A DNA stretch of 64,000 nucleotides, taken from positions 1 to 64,000 of the forward strand of contig JAGBNC010000016.1 in NCBI GenBank assembly GCA_017634595.1, read 5' to 3'. The stretch is from Bacteroidales bacterium (GTDB lineage Bacteria > Bacteroidota > Bacteroidia > Bacteroidales > UBA932). Positions 1 through 7,291 of the stretch are shown piece by piece. The notes under the pieces are model-generated. The model saw only the letters and a program-made list of their open reading frames with translations, had not been told where the DNA came from and ran no database searches. The position numbers and the translations under genes were made by a program. Position 1 is the first letter of the stretch. Every line of letters starts with the position of its first letter.

Positions 1-2
1 AG

Positions 3-1355
3 CAGGACGAAATCCACGATTTCGTGCTGGACAAGCAGAACCAGAGTCGCTATACCATGATACTGCTGGCCGATATGCACCTGTCGAACGATCCGGCGCG
101 TGACGATTTGCGCCGCTTCAAAAATGTCGTTATGCCGGTCATCAGGCGTGAAGCGGCAGCCTCAAGAGGGCACGTGTACACTGCCAATCTGGGCGACACC
201 ACGCATGAAATCTACTGGGGCGAATTCAATTTCAACGAGTCCGACGGCCTTCGCCTTCTCCAGGATATATGCTATCCCACACCCATGTACAGCATCATGG
301 GCAACCACGACCACGATCCTTCAATGGTGGGTGAAGACGTGGACCGCCGAGCAGGCTGGCGGGAGCGTGACTGCTGGGGCCCCGGGCAGTATTCAGTCAA
401 CATAGGCTCCGACCACTGGGTGTTCCTGGACAATATCTATTATGTGAACGTCGAAGGCAAGGGCAAGAAAGCCCCGGGAGTCAAAGGAGACCGTTCGTAC
501 AAGCACATGCTCACGGAGCAGCAGTTCTCCTGGCTCGAGCAGGACCTGTCGCTTGTCGATGAAGACTCGCGCATATTCATCTGTACTCATGCCCCTGTGC
601 TTTATTCAGGCAAGGCGAGCGGCCTGCTGATGCCCGAGGAACAGGTCCGGAGGCTGCATGAACTGTGCAGCGGTTTCACCCACGATGTGGCCATTTTCTC
701 GGGCCATACGCATAGGACCGACATATGCGACCATCCTGACTTCCCGAGGCTTCACCAGCGTACCCTGCCGGCAACATCCGGCATCATGTGGACTACTCCC
801 GTCGACTGGCCCATGTACTCCAGCGGCGGCGAGGACGCCGGATTCTGGCTGGCCACGTTCGAACCCGGGCAGGATCCGCAGTACCGTTTCGAAACCTATC
901 TATATGGCCCGAAGTATTATCGTTTCTACGATATGAATGCTGTGGGCGAAGCCTACCGAAACAGCGAAGGAGTAAAGAAACAGCAGGAACTCTATGGTTC
1001 CACGCGCTTGGACTACGGTAATAAGAAATGGCGTAACTATGTGTTCCTGAACTACTGGGGCTGGGAACCCGGCGACAGGGTTGAAATGATTGAAAAAGGT
1101 CGTAAGCTCAAAGTTGAGGCCACTCGCTATGAAGATCCTTCAAAGAACTTTGCCTATGAGTTGCCGCGGGTCATGAGTCCATACAAGCACAGCAGCAAGT
1201 CCTCCAAAGATGTGACATATCACATGTTTGTAGCCAAGACTTCCTCGCCCAAGACAGACATCACCGTTCGCATCTATGGCTCCGACGGAAAACTGAAACA
1301 CGAGAGCGTGTTCTCACGCCCCCGTGCCTTCGATCCTTCAAAACCGGAAGAATAA
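3..1355 (+). CDS. Calcineurin-like metallophosphoesterase, 5' end outside window
   Basis: This is a phosphoesterase of the calcineurin fold, probably exported as is usual for this three-part Bacteroidetes family. The metal-binding motifs are visible in order: DMH, LGD, the GNHDHD box, THAP, and GHTH at about residues 220-240 of the visible part. A further C-terminal domain of about 190 residues follows and matches the extra domain typical of the family. The reading frame is open to the left edge, so the true start and the N-terminal domain lie outside. The gene ends in HESVFSRPRAFDPSKPEE and is followed at once by an intrinsic terminator. Its last 48 coding bases (1299-1346) recur at 3437-3484. 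Substrate unknown. Confidence 0.85.
   Translation, partial: QDEIHDFVLDKQNQSRYTMILLADMHLSNDPARDDLRRFKNVVMPVIRREAAASRGHVYTANLGDTTHEIYWGEFNFNESDGLRLLQDICYPTPMYSIMGNHDHDPSMVGEDVDRRAGWRERDCWGPGQYSVNIGSDHWVFLDNIYYVNVEGKGKKAPGVKGDRSYKHMLTEQQFSWLEQDLSLVDEDSRIFICTHAPVLYSGKASGLLMPEEQVRRLHELCSGFTHDVAIFSGHTHRTDICDHPDFPRLHQRTLPATSGIMWTTPVDWPMYSSGGEDAGFWLATFEPGQDPQYRFETYLYGPKYYRFYDMNAVGEAYRNSEGVKKQQELYGSTRLDYGNKKWRNYVFLNYWGWEPGDRVEMIEKGRKLKVEATRYEDPSKNFAYELPRVMSPYKHSSKSSKDVTYHMFVAKTSSPKTDITVRIYGSDGKLKHESVFSRPRAFDPSKPEE
1299..1346 (+). repeat. 48-bp direct repeat, copy A (3' end of the phosphoesterase gene)
   Basis: These 48 bases match 3437-3484 in the same orientation with two differences. Both differences are silent in the phosphoesterase reading frame (Ser TCA/TCG and Ala GCC/GCT). 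Copy B ends with a stop codon directly after the shared segment. The two copies flank the minus-strand protease cassette. Confidence 0.9.
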
Positions 1356-1364
1356 ACTCTATTT

Positions 1365-1409
1365 AATTCCGCTCCCTGACTTATTTCCCGGGAGCGGAAT
1401 TTTGTTTTA
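1365..1409. terminator. Intrinsic terminator between convergent genes
   Basis: A perfect 12-bp stem (1365-1376 with 1390-1401, AATTCCGCTCCC with GGGAGCGGAATT) is followed by a T-rich tract on the plus strand. It ends the phosphoesterase gene. It also overlaps the last codons of the convergent lipoprotein gene ending at 1381, so it may serve both strands. Confidence 0.8.
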
Positions 1410-1803
1410 CAATAATGCAATCGAAGTAGTCTCCTAGCATTACATTTATTCTGCATTTTCGGAATGATCCCGAATTCGGACTTACTTGAATGTTGACAGC
1501 CTCCAGGTGATCAGAAGTAGAAGTTTTATGAGCTTCTATCCAGTCACCCTTGAGAAACATTTCTGAACCATTTATGACCCTTCCGCAAGAATTGTCCATG
1601 GGAACAGCCTTTCCGGATGAATCGTATGTGTATAATCCCTCAAGGGTAAAAGCTCCAGTAGCATCAATAACTACGACTCCGCCTTCTGCACCTAAAGTAA
1701 TTTCATTTTGAGATAGCCCGATAACATCTTTCACAGGCTTCTCACACGAAACCAAAAGAAAAGATAGTGCTATTAATAGTATATTTATAGTTCGTTTGTT
1801 CAT
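1381..1803 (-). CDS. Small lipoprotein with a BACON-like fold, next to a C10 protease
   Basis: This is a 140-residue predicted lipoprotein. The ATG at 1803 gives a short charged start, a hydrophobic segment and the lipobox LLVSC. A TTG at 1815 would add only a few residues. The rest looks like a single beta-sandwich: a glycine-rich strand (TLGAEGGVVVIDATG) near the start and VNIQVSPNSGSFRKC near the end are reminiscent of BACON/Ig-like domains. It lies 15 bp downstream of the C10 protease gene and is probably co-transcribed. In Bacteroides, C10 proteases are encoded beside small inhibitor proteins, so an inhibitor role is possible, but that is inference from position only. Confidence 0.6.
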   Translation of the reverse strand: MNKRTINILLIALSFLLVSCEKPVKDVIGLSQNEITLGAEGGVVVIDATGAFTLEGLYTYDSSGKAVPMDNSCGRVINGSEMFLKGDWIEAHKTSTSDHLEAVNIQVSPNSGSFRKCRINVMLGDYFDCIIVKQNSAPGK

Positions 1804-1818
1804 ATCGCTACACAAAAA

Positions 1819-2802
1819 CTAAATCGAATAAGTTACTAGCCTAAAATTCCAATCAAAGCTCCATTTAGTAGAAAAGTCGTCGCCAGAGTCAATACTATCT
1901 ACTCCTTGTCGATTTGATATGTTGAACCAGTTATGTTTTACGTAATAACCATCCCACTGGCCGTACCATCCCCAGTTACAATGAAAGTGCCCATTATATT
2001 CTCCGTCGATTACCCATGCATGGCCCCCTCCATTATGGAAATCTGAGCCATCCAAATATGCTGGAAGACCTGCGGCTAACATTGATGAGACTTTGCTTTG
2101 ATTGGTAGCCCCAAATCCAATATATTTGTGGACATTAGAATACCCATAATAATTTAGTGTAGTTACTACACCTGAGGCATATCCACCTGAATGGTCTGTG
2201 ACATAATTAATATTGCATAAGGAAGGCTTGCCAATATGGAACAAAAAACGAGCAACTTGTTCTTTACCAAGAGAAGTAGCCGTAGCACCATAAGGATCTA
2301 AGTAGTTACATACGGATCCCATAGTTGACCAGGAGCAACTTACGCCGTCAAAAACCGGATTTAACGGTTTCTGACAGTACTGCATTATTTGTGCACAAGC
2401 TGTAGCTACGCACCCGGTGGGACATGTACCGCCATGGGCATCCGGTGGACAATACGTGTCGAATGGGGAACGTTGTCCCCATTTTGTTGTCATAAGAGCA
2501 ACGTTGGTTGTTAATACTGTCGGAGACTTAGTTTTTATGCTTCCTTTGTTGTTCTGGATGTCAATAATCATTGATGACAACATTAATGCAGGCACAAATA
2601 CTTCCCCCATGTCGTAAAAAGATTCTTGGTTTTCTGGAGCTTTTGTATAAGTCCGATCATTTGATAAATATTCAAATGCCTTAGCAAAATCATTCGCACT
2701 GATACTTCCTTTTTCTGTAAGGCAGTATACGTTCTCTCCAAGACGTGTGTCTCCTGCTAATACAGCAAAGCCTTTATCATTGTCGAAATTAACCAAATAC
2801 AT
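1819..2802 (-). CDS. C10 family cysteine protease (streptopain-like), catalytic part
   Basis: This 327-residue frame carries the end of the C10 propeptide and the whole catalytic domain. The first 20-odd residues (NFDNDKGFAVLAGD) match the conserved propeptide segment of SpeB-type proteases. The catalytic Cys lies in CPTGCVATACAQIMQY, the catalytic His in GGGHAWVIDGEY, and the family signature CNWGWYGQWDGYY follows. Its ATG overlaps the stop of the upstream frame as TAATG. Together the two frames make a normal pre-pro-protease, so a single-base frameshift probably separates them (see the upstream entry). Such enzymes are exported and cleave host or dietary proteins; whether this copy is active depends on how the split is resolved. 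Confidence 0.8.
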   Translation of the reverse strand: MYLVNFDNDKGFAVLAGDTRLGENVYCLTEKGSISANDFAKAFEYLSNDRTYTKAPENQESFYDMGEVFVPALMLSSMIIDIQNNKGSIKTKSPTVLTTNVALMTTKWGQRSPFDTYCPPDAHGGTCPTGCVATACAQIMQYCQKPLNPVFDGVSCSWSTMGSVCNYLDPYGATATSLGKEQVARFLFHIGKPSLCNINYVTDHSGGYASGVVTTLNYYGYSNVHKYIGFGATNQSKVSSMLAAGLPAYLDGSDFHNGGGHAWVIDGEYNGHFHCNWGWYGQWDGYYVKHNWFNISNRQGVDSIDSGDDFSTKWSFDWNFRLVTYSI

Positions 2803-3083
2803 TAGAGTGTCAGGAAAACCAATCCTATTCTGTCAGTCTTTGTCTTAGGGAATGTGGATTGACCAATAGTAATAATAGATGCTGTTGAATATGTTGGGGC
2901 CTGAGAAGATTTCGTAACCATACTCAGGCCTTGAATCATTTCATCAAGCGAGCATAAAGCTTCGGATAATGGAATTGTTGTGGAAAGATTATGGTTAATA
3001 GTGGGTGGTGTAATCACCGGTAAATCCTCTTTAGAGCAGGCCGCTAATAGTAGAAGAACTGCAAGATAAAAACTCTTTTTCAT
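2802..3083 (-). CDS. C10 protease N-terminal part: lipoprotein signal and start of propeptide
   Basis: This 93-residue frame starts with a clear lipoprotein signal (MKKSFYLAVLLLLAACSKED). It continues with a propeptide-like stretch that breaks off at TDRIGLVFLTL. The continuation PDTLMYLVNFDNDKG is found in the -1 frame. One extra base in the A4 run at 2815-2818 (T4 on the coding strand) would join both frames into one 420-residue precursor. Alternatives are translational coupling through the TAATG overlap, ribosomal slippage at the T-run, or a simple sequencing error. Taken alone this frame has no function I can name. Confidence 0.7.
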   Translation of the reverse strand: MKKSFYLAVLLLLAACSKEDLPVITPPTINHNLSTTIPLSEALCSLDEMIQGLSMVTKSSQAPTYSTASIITIGQSTFPKTKTDRIGLVFLTL

Positions 3084-3335
3084 AGCATGATGTTAAAAGT
3101 GATGTGATAAATAAGTTTTAAAAGTTTAATTATAGTTCATTGATAATTTTACTTTGAGTGAATGTATCAGGCTGGAAAATATAACAGTTCTCGAAGATCA
3201 TACATGATAACAAGCGACGCCCCTCCCCTAGCACCTTTGAGAAGATAGTTTTAAAAGCTGTTGTAACATTTCTAATAAACTGCTTATCCCGGAGCAAAGG
3301 TATCTCGAATTAAATTATATAGCAAATTTTTGTTG

Positions 3336-3386
3336 GTGAACACGACATTTTGGACCGTGAACACGACATTTTAGAGCGTGAACGTG
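3336..3386. repeat. 21-bp tandem repeat, two full copies and a partial third
   Basis: GTGAACACGACATTTT starts at 3336 and again at 3357, each within a 21-bp unit. A shorter GTGAACGTG follows at 3378. Arrays of short repeats beginning near TGTTGGTGAAC recall the multiple terminal repeats of IS21-type insertion sequences. No transposase is present, so at most this is a leftover end. Confidence 0.55.
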
Positions 3387-3436
3387 TTAAAGGCACAAAA
3401 TGAGCGCGTATTTGCGATGCTGCCAGAAAGATAAAG

Positions 3437-3484
3437 CACGAGAGCGTGTTCTCGCGCCCCCGTGCTTTCGATCCTTCAAAACCG
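3437..3484 (+). repeat. 48-bp direct repeat, copy B (phosphoesterase gene remnant)
   Basis: This is a near-identical copy of 1299-1346. It is in the same orientation and keeps the coding frame (HESVFSRPRAFDPSKP, then a stop). Outside the 48 bp the similarity fades. It is a non-functional gene-end fragment. Confidence 0.85.
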
Positions 3485-3539
3485 TAAAGCATTAAACCCG
3501 GCCGCACTCGCGATAATGCAGCCGGGTAACGTTTACGAG

Positions 3540-3992
3540 TTAATTATTCCGTTTGCAATACTCTGTATATTCAGATTCTGTCATGATGGTCCCTAGATAC
3601 TTAAATAGTTTTTGGTTGTCCCACTTATATTCTTTGATCAGAGTAGCCGTGAGGTCATCGGTGAATTCCTGAATAGCGGCGGAAGTATCATTCTCGGCAT
3701 ATGCCTCAGGGGTTATATAATCGAGGAGAGGCCGGATGAGCTCTTTTTCCGATTTTGACAAATTCTTTGAGCTTAGAGTATTCTCTATTTTATATTTCCA
3801 GTACTCACACTGTTTTTCCGGTGTCAAAGCTTGAATCATATGAACTTGCTCGGGCAAAGAAAGAGACACTAGGTCTTCACGGATAGCAACATCAACATTT
3901 GGTGTTGATACATTTGTACACGATACCACCAAAGTGGAGGTGATCACGATTTTAATTGTCTTCTCAATTAAGTTGTTAATAATGGACTCCAT
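3540..3992 (-). CDS. Small lipoprotein-like protein, possibly fulvocin C-related family
   Basis: This is a 150-residue protein with an N-terminal hydrophobic segment ending in LVVSC, which fits lipoprotein processing although the n-region is longer than usual. The middle (LPEQVHMIQALTPEKQCEYW) resembles a pattern I associate with Bacteroidetes proteins labelled fulvocin C-related. The remainder is predicted helical with no catalytic motif. It lies 29 bp downstream of the HTH regulator gene, so the three minus-strand genes 4619 to 3540 are probably one transcript. AT-rich composition matches the island. Function unknown; the bacteriocin label is by resemblance only. Confidence 0.6.
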   Translation of the reverse strand: MESIINNLIEKTIKIVITSTLVVSCTNVSTPNVDVAIREDLVSLSLPEQVHMIQALTPEKQCEYWKYKIENTLSSKNLSKSEKELIRPLLDYITPEAYAENDTSAAIQEFTDDLTATLIKEYKWDNQKLFKYLGTIMTESEYTEYCKRNN

Positions 3993-4021
3993 AGTGCTGT
4001 TTAATTAAATGGATATTACTT

Positions 4022-4222
4022 CTAGTCATCTTGTTCAAGGAAGAATAAATCGTTTACTGATGCAGAGAAAACATTTGCGATTTTTAGTGCAAGGAGAGTT
4101 GACGGATTGAATTTGTTCTTTTCAATTGCGTTTATGGTTTGCCGACTGACACCGACTTTATCGGCTAATTCCTGTTGGGTCATGTCCTTTTTTGACCGCT
4201 CTATTTTTATATGGTTAATCAT
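4022..4222 (-). CDS. Small XRE-family helix-turn-helix regulator
   Basis: This 66-residue DNA-binding protein is essentially a single HTH_3 domain. The core MTQQELADKVGVSRQTINAI is the textbook helix-turn-helix, followed by NPSTLLALKIANVF. The start at 4222 is chosen because the protein then begins MINHIKIER like its relatives; upstream in-frame codons lie inside the preceding gene. The start overlaps the end of the membrane-protein gene by 8 bp. Such regulators commonly repress the operon they belong to. Confidence 0.9.
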   Translation of the reverse strand: MINHIKIERSKKDMTQQELADKVGVSRQTINAIEKNKFNPSTLLALKIANVFSASVNDLFFLEQDD

Positions 4223-4619
4223 CTGCTGGTCTGCGGCTGTTAATAAGAAATCTAATTTTAAACAAGAACAGATAGAAGAATATCCATACTTCAATGTCCT
4301 CCACTACCATGTAATTAATTGCTTCTATCGCTCTCCCCTCAATGTTAGTAAGATTAAGCACATTGAGAATTGTAAACAATACGAGGAAGATTGCAGCAGT
4401 AATTCCGATGGAACTGAGTCTCATTGAAGAGATCATTTCATCTTCGACTCTCTCTCTCGAAAAACAAGCCACAAAAAGAGCGATACAATTGATGATGATA
4501 ATCCACTCAGGCCAGTTAATATTGGAGTGAGTCAAGAAGGGAAGGGTGCACCTGCAGATTAGCCAACCTAAAAGCCAGCAATATGCAGCAATGTTGAAAG
4601 CGTGTGGTAATAATTTCAT
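4215..4619 (-). CDS. Four-helix membrane protein paired with an HTH regulator
   Basis: This is a 134-residue protein with about four hydrophobic segments (roughly residues 7-27, 36-52, 68-90 and 108-127). Between the second and third sits a charged loop with ERVEDEMISSMRLSS, a motif seen in membrane partners of small XRE regulators. The ATG at 4619 lies about 20 bp after a good Bacteroidetes promoter. It is first in an operon with the regulator (8-bp overlap) and the lipoprotein gene. Possible roles are sensing or sequestering the regulator at the membrane; neither is shown by the sequence. Confidence 0.75.
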   Translation of the reverse strand: MKLLPHAFNIAAYCWLLGWLICRCTLPFLTHSNINWPEWIIIINCIALFVACFSRERVEDEMISSMRLSSIGITAAIFLVLFTILNVLNLTNIEGRAIEAINYMVVEDIEVWIFFYLFLFKIRFLINSRRPADD

Positions 4620-4639
4620 AATGCTCTATTCTTTTTCTG

Positions 4640-4670
4640 CAAATGTAGATAATAATTTACAAAATGTCAA
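4640..4670 (-). promoter_or_regulatory. Bacteroidetes-type promoter of the HTH/membrane-protein operon
   Basis: On the minus strand the -7 element TACATTTG (4640-4647) matches TAnnTTTG. A TTGA element (4667-4670) lies 19 bp further upstream. The expected start of transcription is about 14 bases before the ATG at 4619. AT-rich half-sites (TTTAC and GTAAA) flank the -33 element and could be the operator of the HTH protein. Confidence 0.6.
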
Positions 4671-4865
4671 GTAAAATTTACATTTTTTGAAAAAGCGACC
4701 GTGCCCAAAGCCCAAAGCTCTGATGATCAGGCTAGAAGTTACAGTAAAGTAAGTACGTTATTGCCTGCCGTTGTCAGGAAGGCAGGGCCTGCGGGTTGTT
4801 GAAGGCTTCTTCTTGCCCTTAAGGGTGCCAGCCATTGCACCTTTGCGGGCACAACGGCTGTAAAA

Positions 4866-4904
4866 TGCTCTTACCGGTCCGCCTCGAGGCACCGGTGAGA
4901 GCAT
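4866..4904. repeat. 39-bp palindromic element, copy 1
   Basis: This near-perfect inverted repeat (ATGCTCTTACCGGT paired with ACCGGTGAGAGCAT) lies about 37 bp after the stop of the minus-strand lipoprotein gene. A related 39-bp element of the same layout lies after hemW at 14285-14323. No T-run follows on either strand, so it looks more like a dispersed REP-type element than a standard terminator. Confidence 0.7.
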
Positions 4905-4940
4905 TATCGGGCATCACATGCCCTCCAAAGTGTAAAGAAT

Positions 4941-5675
4941 CTATTTAATTCCGCCCCATTCTCCCTTTATGACCTTGCACTGGGAGTAGCATGAAGGGCA
5001 GTTGGAGACTATATACAAGTTGTCTTTGGCCTTGATTTCAACGCTGCGCTGCTTTGTGTCCCATCCCTCTGCATAGATGAACAGGTACGAAAAATCACCG
5101 GTGCTGCGGTTGGGGCTTGGCATCATCTGTACGGTATAAGGTTCGTCGGGGGTATATGAATTGTCGGCGCGGGCGCCTTTGAGAAGAGCAGCCGGAAGGT
5201 AGCGCTGGTAGTACTGGTCTTCGGTTGGAGAGTATGAAGAACGGTACATCTTGGAGTATAATTCCCTTGTTACCGCGTCGGCATTTGCCACTGACCCGCA
5301 GAGCAGCTTAATGCATCGCTCGCCGGTCATACGGTTACGACCGTAGATCTCCATTGCCATAGGAATCATAGCCGCTGCACCCATGGGCGACTTGCCAAGG
5401 AACTGGGTATAGACGGTGGAGAATTCGTTGTAGCCTGCCGGGTTGGCAGTGAAGCTCACCCATCCAGTGGGCTCAGTCGGTACGGCGGATATTAGAACTC
5501 CGTTCTTGTCGTACTCAAGCTCTGGGATTGATCCTCGGATGGTGTATTCATGGTCTCCCCATGTCATGGTGTTGCCGTCAACCTTCCATTCGCGTTTGCT
5601 CTCATCGACTCCAGTGAGTCCTTGGCAGCCGACAGCCATCAGTATGGACAAGGCGAAAAATACGAATCTTCTCAT
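4941..5675 (-). CDS. Lipoprotein of unknown function
   Basis: This 244-residue protein has a lipobox MAVGC after a short hydrophobic signal. The mature part has no enzyme motif that I recognise. A segment FLGKSPMGAAAMIPMAMEIY near residues 95-115 is small-residue rich and looks like the signature of a conserved Bacteroidetes domain. The last 20 residues contain three cysteines (CPSCYSQC). It stands alone on the minus strand between the ribosomal terminator and the palindromic element. Function unknown. Confidence 0.7.
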   Translation of the reverse strand: MRRFVFFALSILMAVGCQGLTGVDESKREWKVDGNTMTWGDHEYTIRGSIPELEYDKNGVLISAVPTEPTGWVSFTANPAGYNEFSTVYTQFLGKSPMGAAAMIPMAMEIYGRNRMTGERCIKLLCGSVANADAVTRELYSKMYRSSYSPTEDQYYQRYLPAALLKGARADNSYTPDEPYTVQMMPSPNRSTGDFSYLFIYAEGWDTKQRSVEIKAKDNLYIVSNCPSCYSQCKVIKGEWGGIK

Positions 5676-5749
5676 CTTTATTGCATTAAGTCACTAACGT
5701 GCAAATATAAAAAATCAAGGACGCTTTTGCAAGCGCCCTGACTGTTTAA

Positions 5750-5795
5750 GAAAAAACAACAGGCAGGGCGAAAAAAAAATCGACCTGCCTGTTGT
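5750..5795 (-). terminator. Intrinsic terminator of the ribosomal block
   Basis: A perfect 12-bp stem (5756-5767 with 5784-5795) is followed on the minus strand by a run of Ts (plus-strand A-run at 5751-5756). It lies 20 bp after the rpsC stop. It shows that transcription of this ribosomal block ends after rpsC instead of running on into rplP. Confidence 0.85.
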
Positions 5796-5814
5796 AGTAT
5801 AATTTAGGAAGTGT

Positions 5815-6573
5815 TTACTTCCTCTCGTCGCGGCGGTCACCACGGCCACGGCGGTCGCCACGGCCATGGCGGTCACCCCTGCGGTCGCCACCCCTCTGGC
5901 CTGCGGCCTGGGAGTTTGCGGCTGCGAGAGCTGCCGGAGTCAGATCCTGACGTCCATACTTCTCGCCGTTGCAGATCCACACCTTGATACCGAGGGTACC
6001 AACCTTGGTGTTTGCTACTGCCAGAGCGTAGTCAATGTCGGCGCGGAAGGTGTGCAGAGGGGTACGACCCTCTTTGAACATCTCGCTGCGGGCCATTTCG
6101 GCGCCGCCCACGCGACCTGCGATCTGGATCTTGATGCCCTCAGCACCAACGCGCATGGTGTTGGCGATGGCCATCTTGATAGCGCGGCGGTAGCTGACAC
6201 GGCCTTCGATCTGACGGGCGATGGAGTCCGCCACGATGTGGGCGTCAACCTCGGGGCGCTTTACCTCGTAGATGTTGATCTGAATATCTTTGCTGGTGAC
6301 TTTCTTGAGCTCTTCCTTGAGTTTGTCAACTTCCTGTCCGCCCTTGCCGATGATGAAACCGGGACGTGCGGCATAGATGGTGACGGTGATGAGCTTCAGT
6401 GTACGCTCGATGACAATCTTGCTGAGGCTGGCCTTCGCAAGGCGGTTGCCGAGATACTCGCGGATCTTGTAGTCTTCAGCTATCTTCTCTGCATAGTTGC
6501 CACCACACCAGTTGGAGTCCCAACCACGGGTGATACCGATTCTGTTGCTGATAGGGTTTGTTTTCTGTCCCAT
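5815..6573 (-). CDS. rpsC: 30S ribosomal protein S3
   Basis: S3 lies at the mRNA entry site of the 30S subunit. The protein begins [20 protein letters not shown]. It has the KH-type RNA-binding motif [14 protein letters not shown] at about residues 75-90 and the C-terminal domain with [16 protein letters not shown]. At 252 residues it is slightly long: the tail after about residue 225 is a low-complexity run of Gly, Arg and Asp. It is the last gene of the block, one base after rplV, and is followed by a terminator where most relatives continue with rplP. Confidence 0.98.
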   Translation of the reverse strand: MGQKTNPISNRIGITRGWDSNWCGGNYAEKIAEDYKIREYLGNRLAKASLSKIVIERTLKLITVTIYAARPGFIIGKGGQEVDKLKEELKKVTSKDIQINIYEVKRPEVDAHIVADSIARQIEGRVSYRRAIKMAIANTMRVGAEGIKIQIAGRVGGAEMARSEMFKEGRTPLHTFRADIDYALAVANTKVGTLGIKVWICNGEKYGRQDLTPAALAAANSQAAGQRGGDRRGDRHGRGDRRGRGDRRDERK

Positions 6574-6574
6574 A

Positions 6575-6991
6575 TTACTTATTCTCCACTGGTTGTTTTA
6601 CATCGAGGATGACGGTCACGTGGTTGGAGCGCTTGCGAATGCGGCCCGCACGGCCCTGAGGGCACGGACGGATACGCTTCAAAGTGCGGCCTTCATCTAC
6701 CATAATGGTCTTGACATACACATTGCCGTTGTCCAGCTCCTTGGCCTTGTCCTGGTTCTTGGACTCCCAGTTGGCGATGGCGCTGCGGAGAAGCTTCTCC
6801 AGACGGATGGATGCATCCCTCTTGCTGAATTTCAGAAGATCGAGGGCGTGATTAACCTCCTTGCCACGGATGGTGTCTGCTACCAGACGCATCTTGCGGG
6901 GGGAAGTGGGGACGTCATTCAGCTTGGCAATAGCTGTAACCTTTTTGGCCTCCTTGAGGCTTTCAGCCATAAGTCTTTTACGCTTTCCCAT
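6575..6991 (-). CDS. rplV: 50S ribosomal protein L22
   Basis: L22 lines the peptide exit tunnel. The family core [20 protein letters not shown] and the basic hairpin region [20 protein letters not shown] are both present. The 138 residues match Bacteroidales L22. The start at 6991 keeps the usual lysine-rich N-terminus; Met8 is an alternative. It lies between rpsS (5-bp gap) and rpsC. Confidence 0.98.
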   Translation of the reverse strand: MGKRKRLMAESLKEAKKVTAIAKLNDVPTSPRKMRLVADTIRGKEVNHALDLLKFSKRDASIRLEKLLRSAIANWESKNQDKAKELDNGNVYVKTIMVDEGRTLKRIRPCPQGRAGRIRKRSNHVTVILDVKQPVENK

Positions 6992-6996
6992 AGTGA

Positions 6997-7269
6997 TTAC
7001 TTCTTATTGTTACCTGAATGACCTTTAAATGTGCGGGTGGGGGCAAACTCTCCGAGCTTGTGGCCGACCATCTGCTCAGTAACGTAAACAGGAATAAACT
7101 TGTTTCCATTATGAACGGCGATAGTATGGCCGATGAAGTCCGGGGAGATCATGCTGGCGCGAGACCAGGTCTTGACCACCTCTTTCTTCTTGCTACCATC
7201 ATTCATAGCAAGAACTCTCTTCTCCAGGGCTTCCTGGATATACGGGCCTTTTTTAAGTGAACGACTCAT
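6997..7269 (-). CDS. rpsS: 30S ribosomal protein S19
   Basis: This 90-residue protein starts [11 protein letters not shown] and contains [20 protein letters not shown] and [15 protein letters not shown], all diagnostic of S19, a 16S-binding protein of the 30S head. It has the usual place between rplB and rplV. Confidence 0.98.
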   Translation of the reverse strand: MSRSLKKGPYIQEALEKRVLAMNDGSKKKEVVKTWSRASMISPDFIGHTIAVHNGNKFIPVYVTEQMVGHKLGEFAPTRTFKGHSGNNKK

Positions 7270-7291
7270 AATCTATACTTGTGTTATTCCG

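Larger units (their letters stand above)
3084..3539. other. Gene-free AT-rich stretch with repeats and a gene remnant
   Basis: I see no protein gene here. It holds the upstream region of the C10 protease frame, a 21-bp tandem repeat (3336-3386), copy B of the phosphoesterase 3' end (3437-3484), and a short inverted repeat ACCCGGC/GCCGGGT (3496-3502 with 3521-3527) just after it. That hairpin could be the terminator that originally followed the duplicated gene end. Confidence 0.6.
4620..4940. other. Intergenic region between the island and the lipoprotein gene
   Basis: It contains the promoter at 4640-4670 and the palindromic element at 4866-4904. The rest (about 4690-4860) is more GC-rich than the island and shows no gene or RNA that I recognise. 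Confidence 0.5.

Noticed and set aside
3336..3386. CRISPR-like array
   Set aside because: Only two and a half units, no unique spacers between them, and no cas genes.
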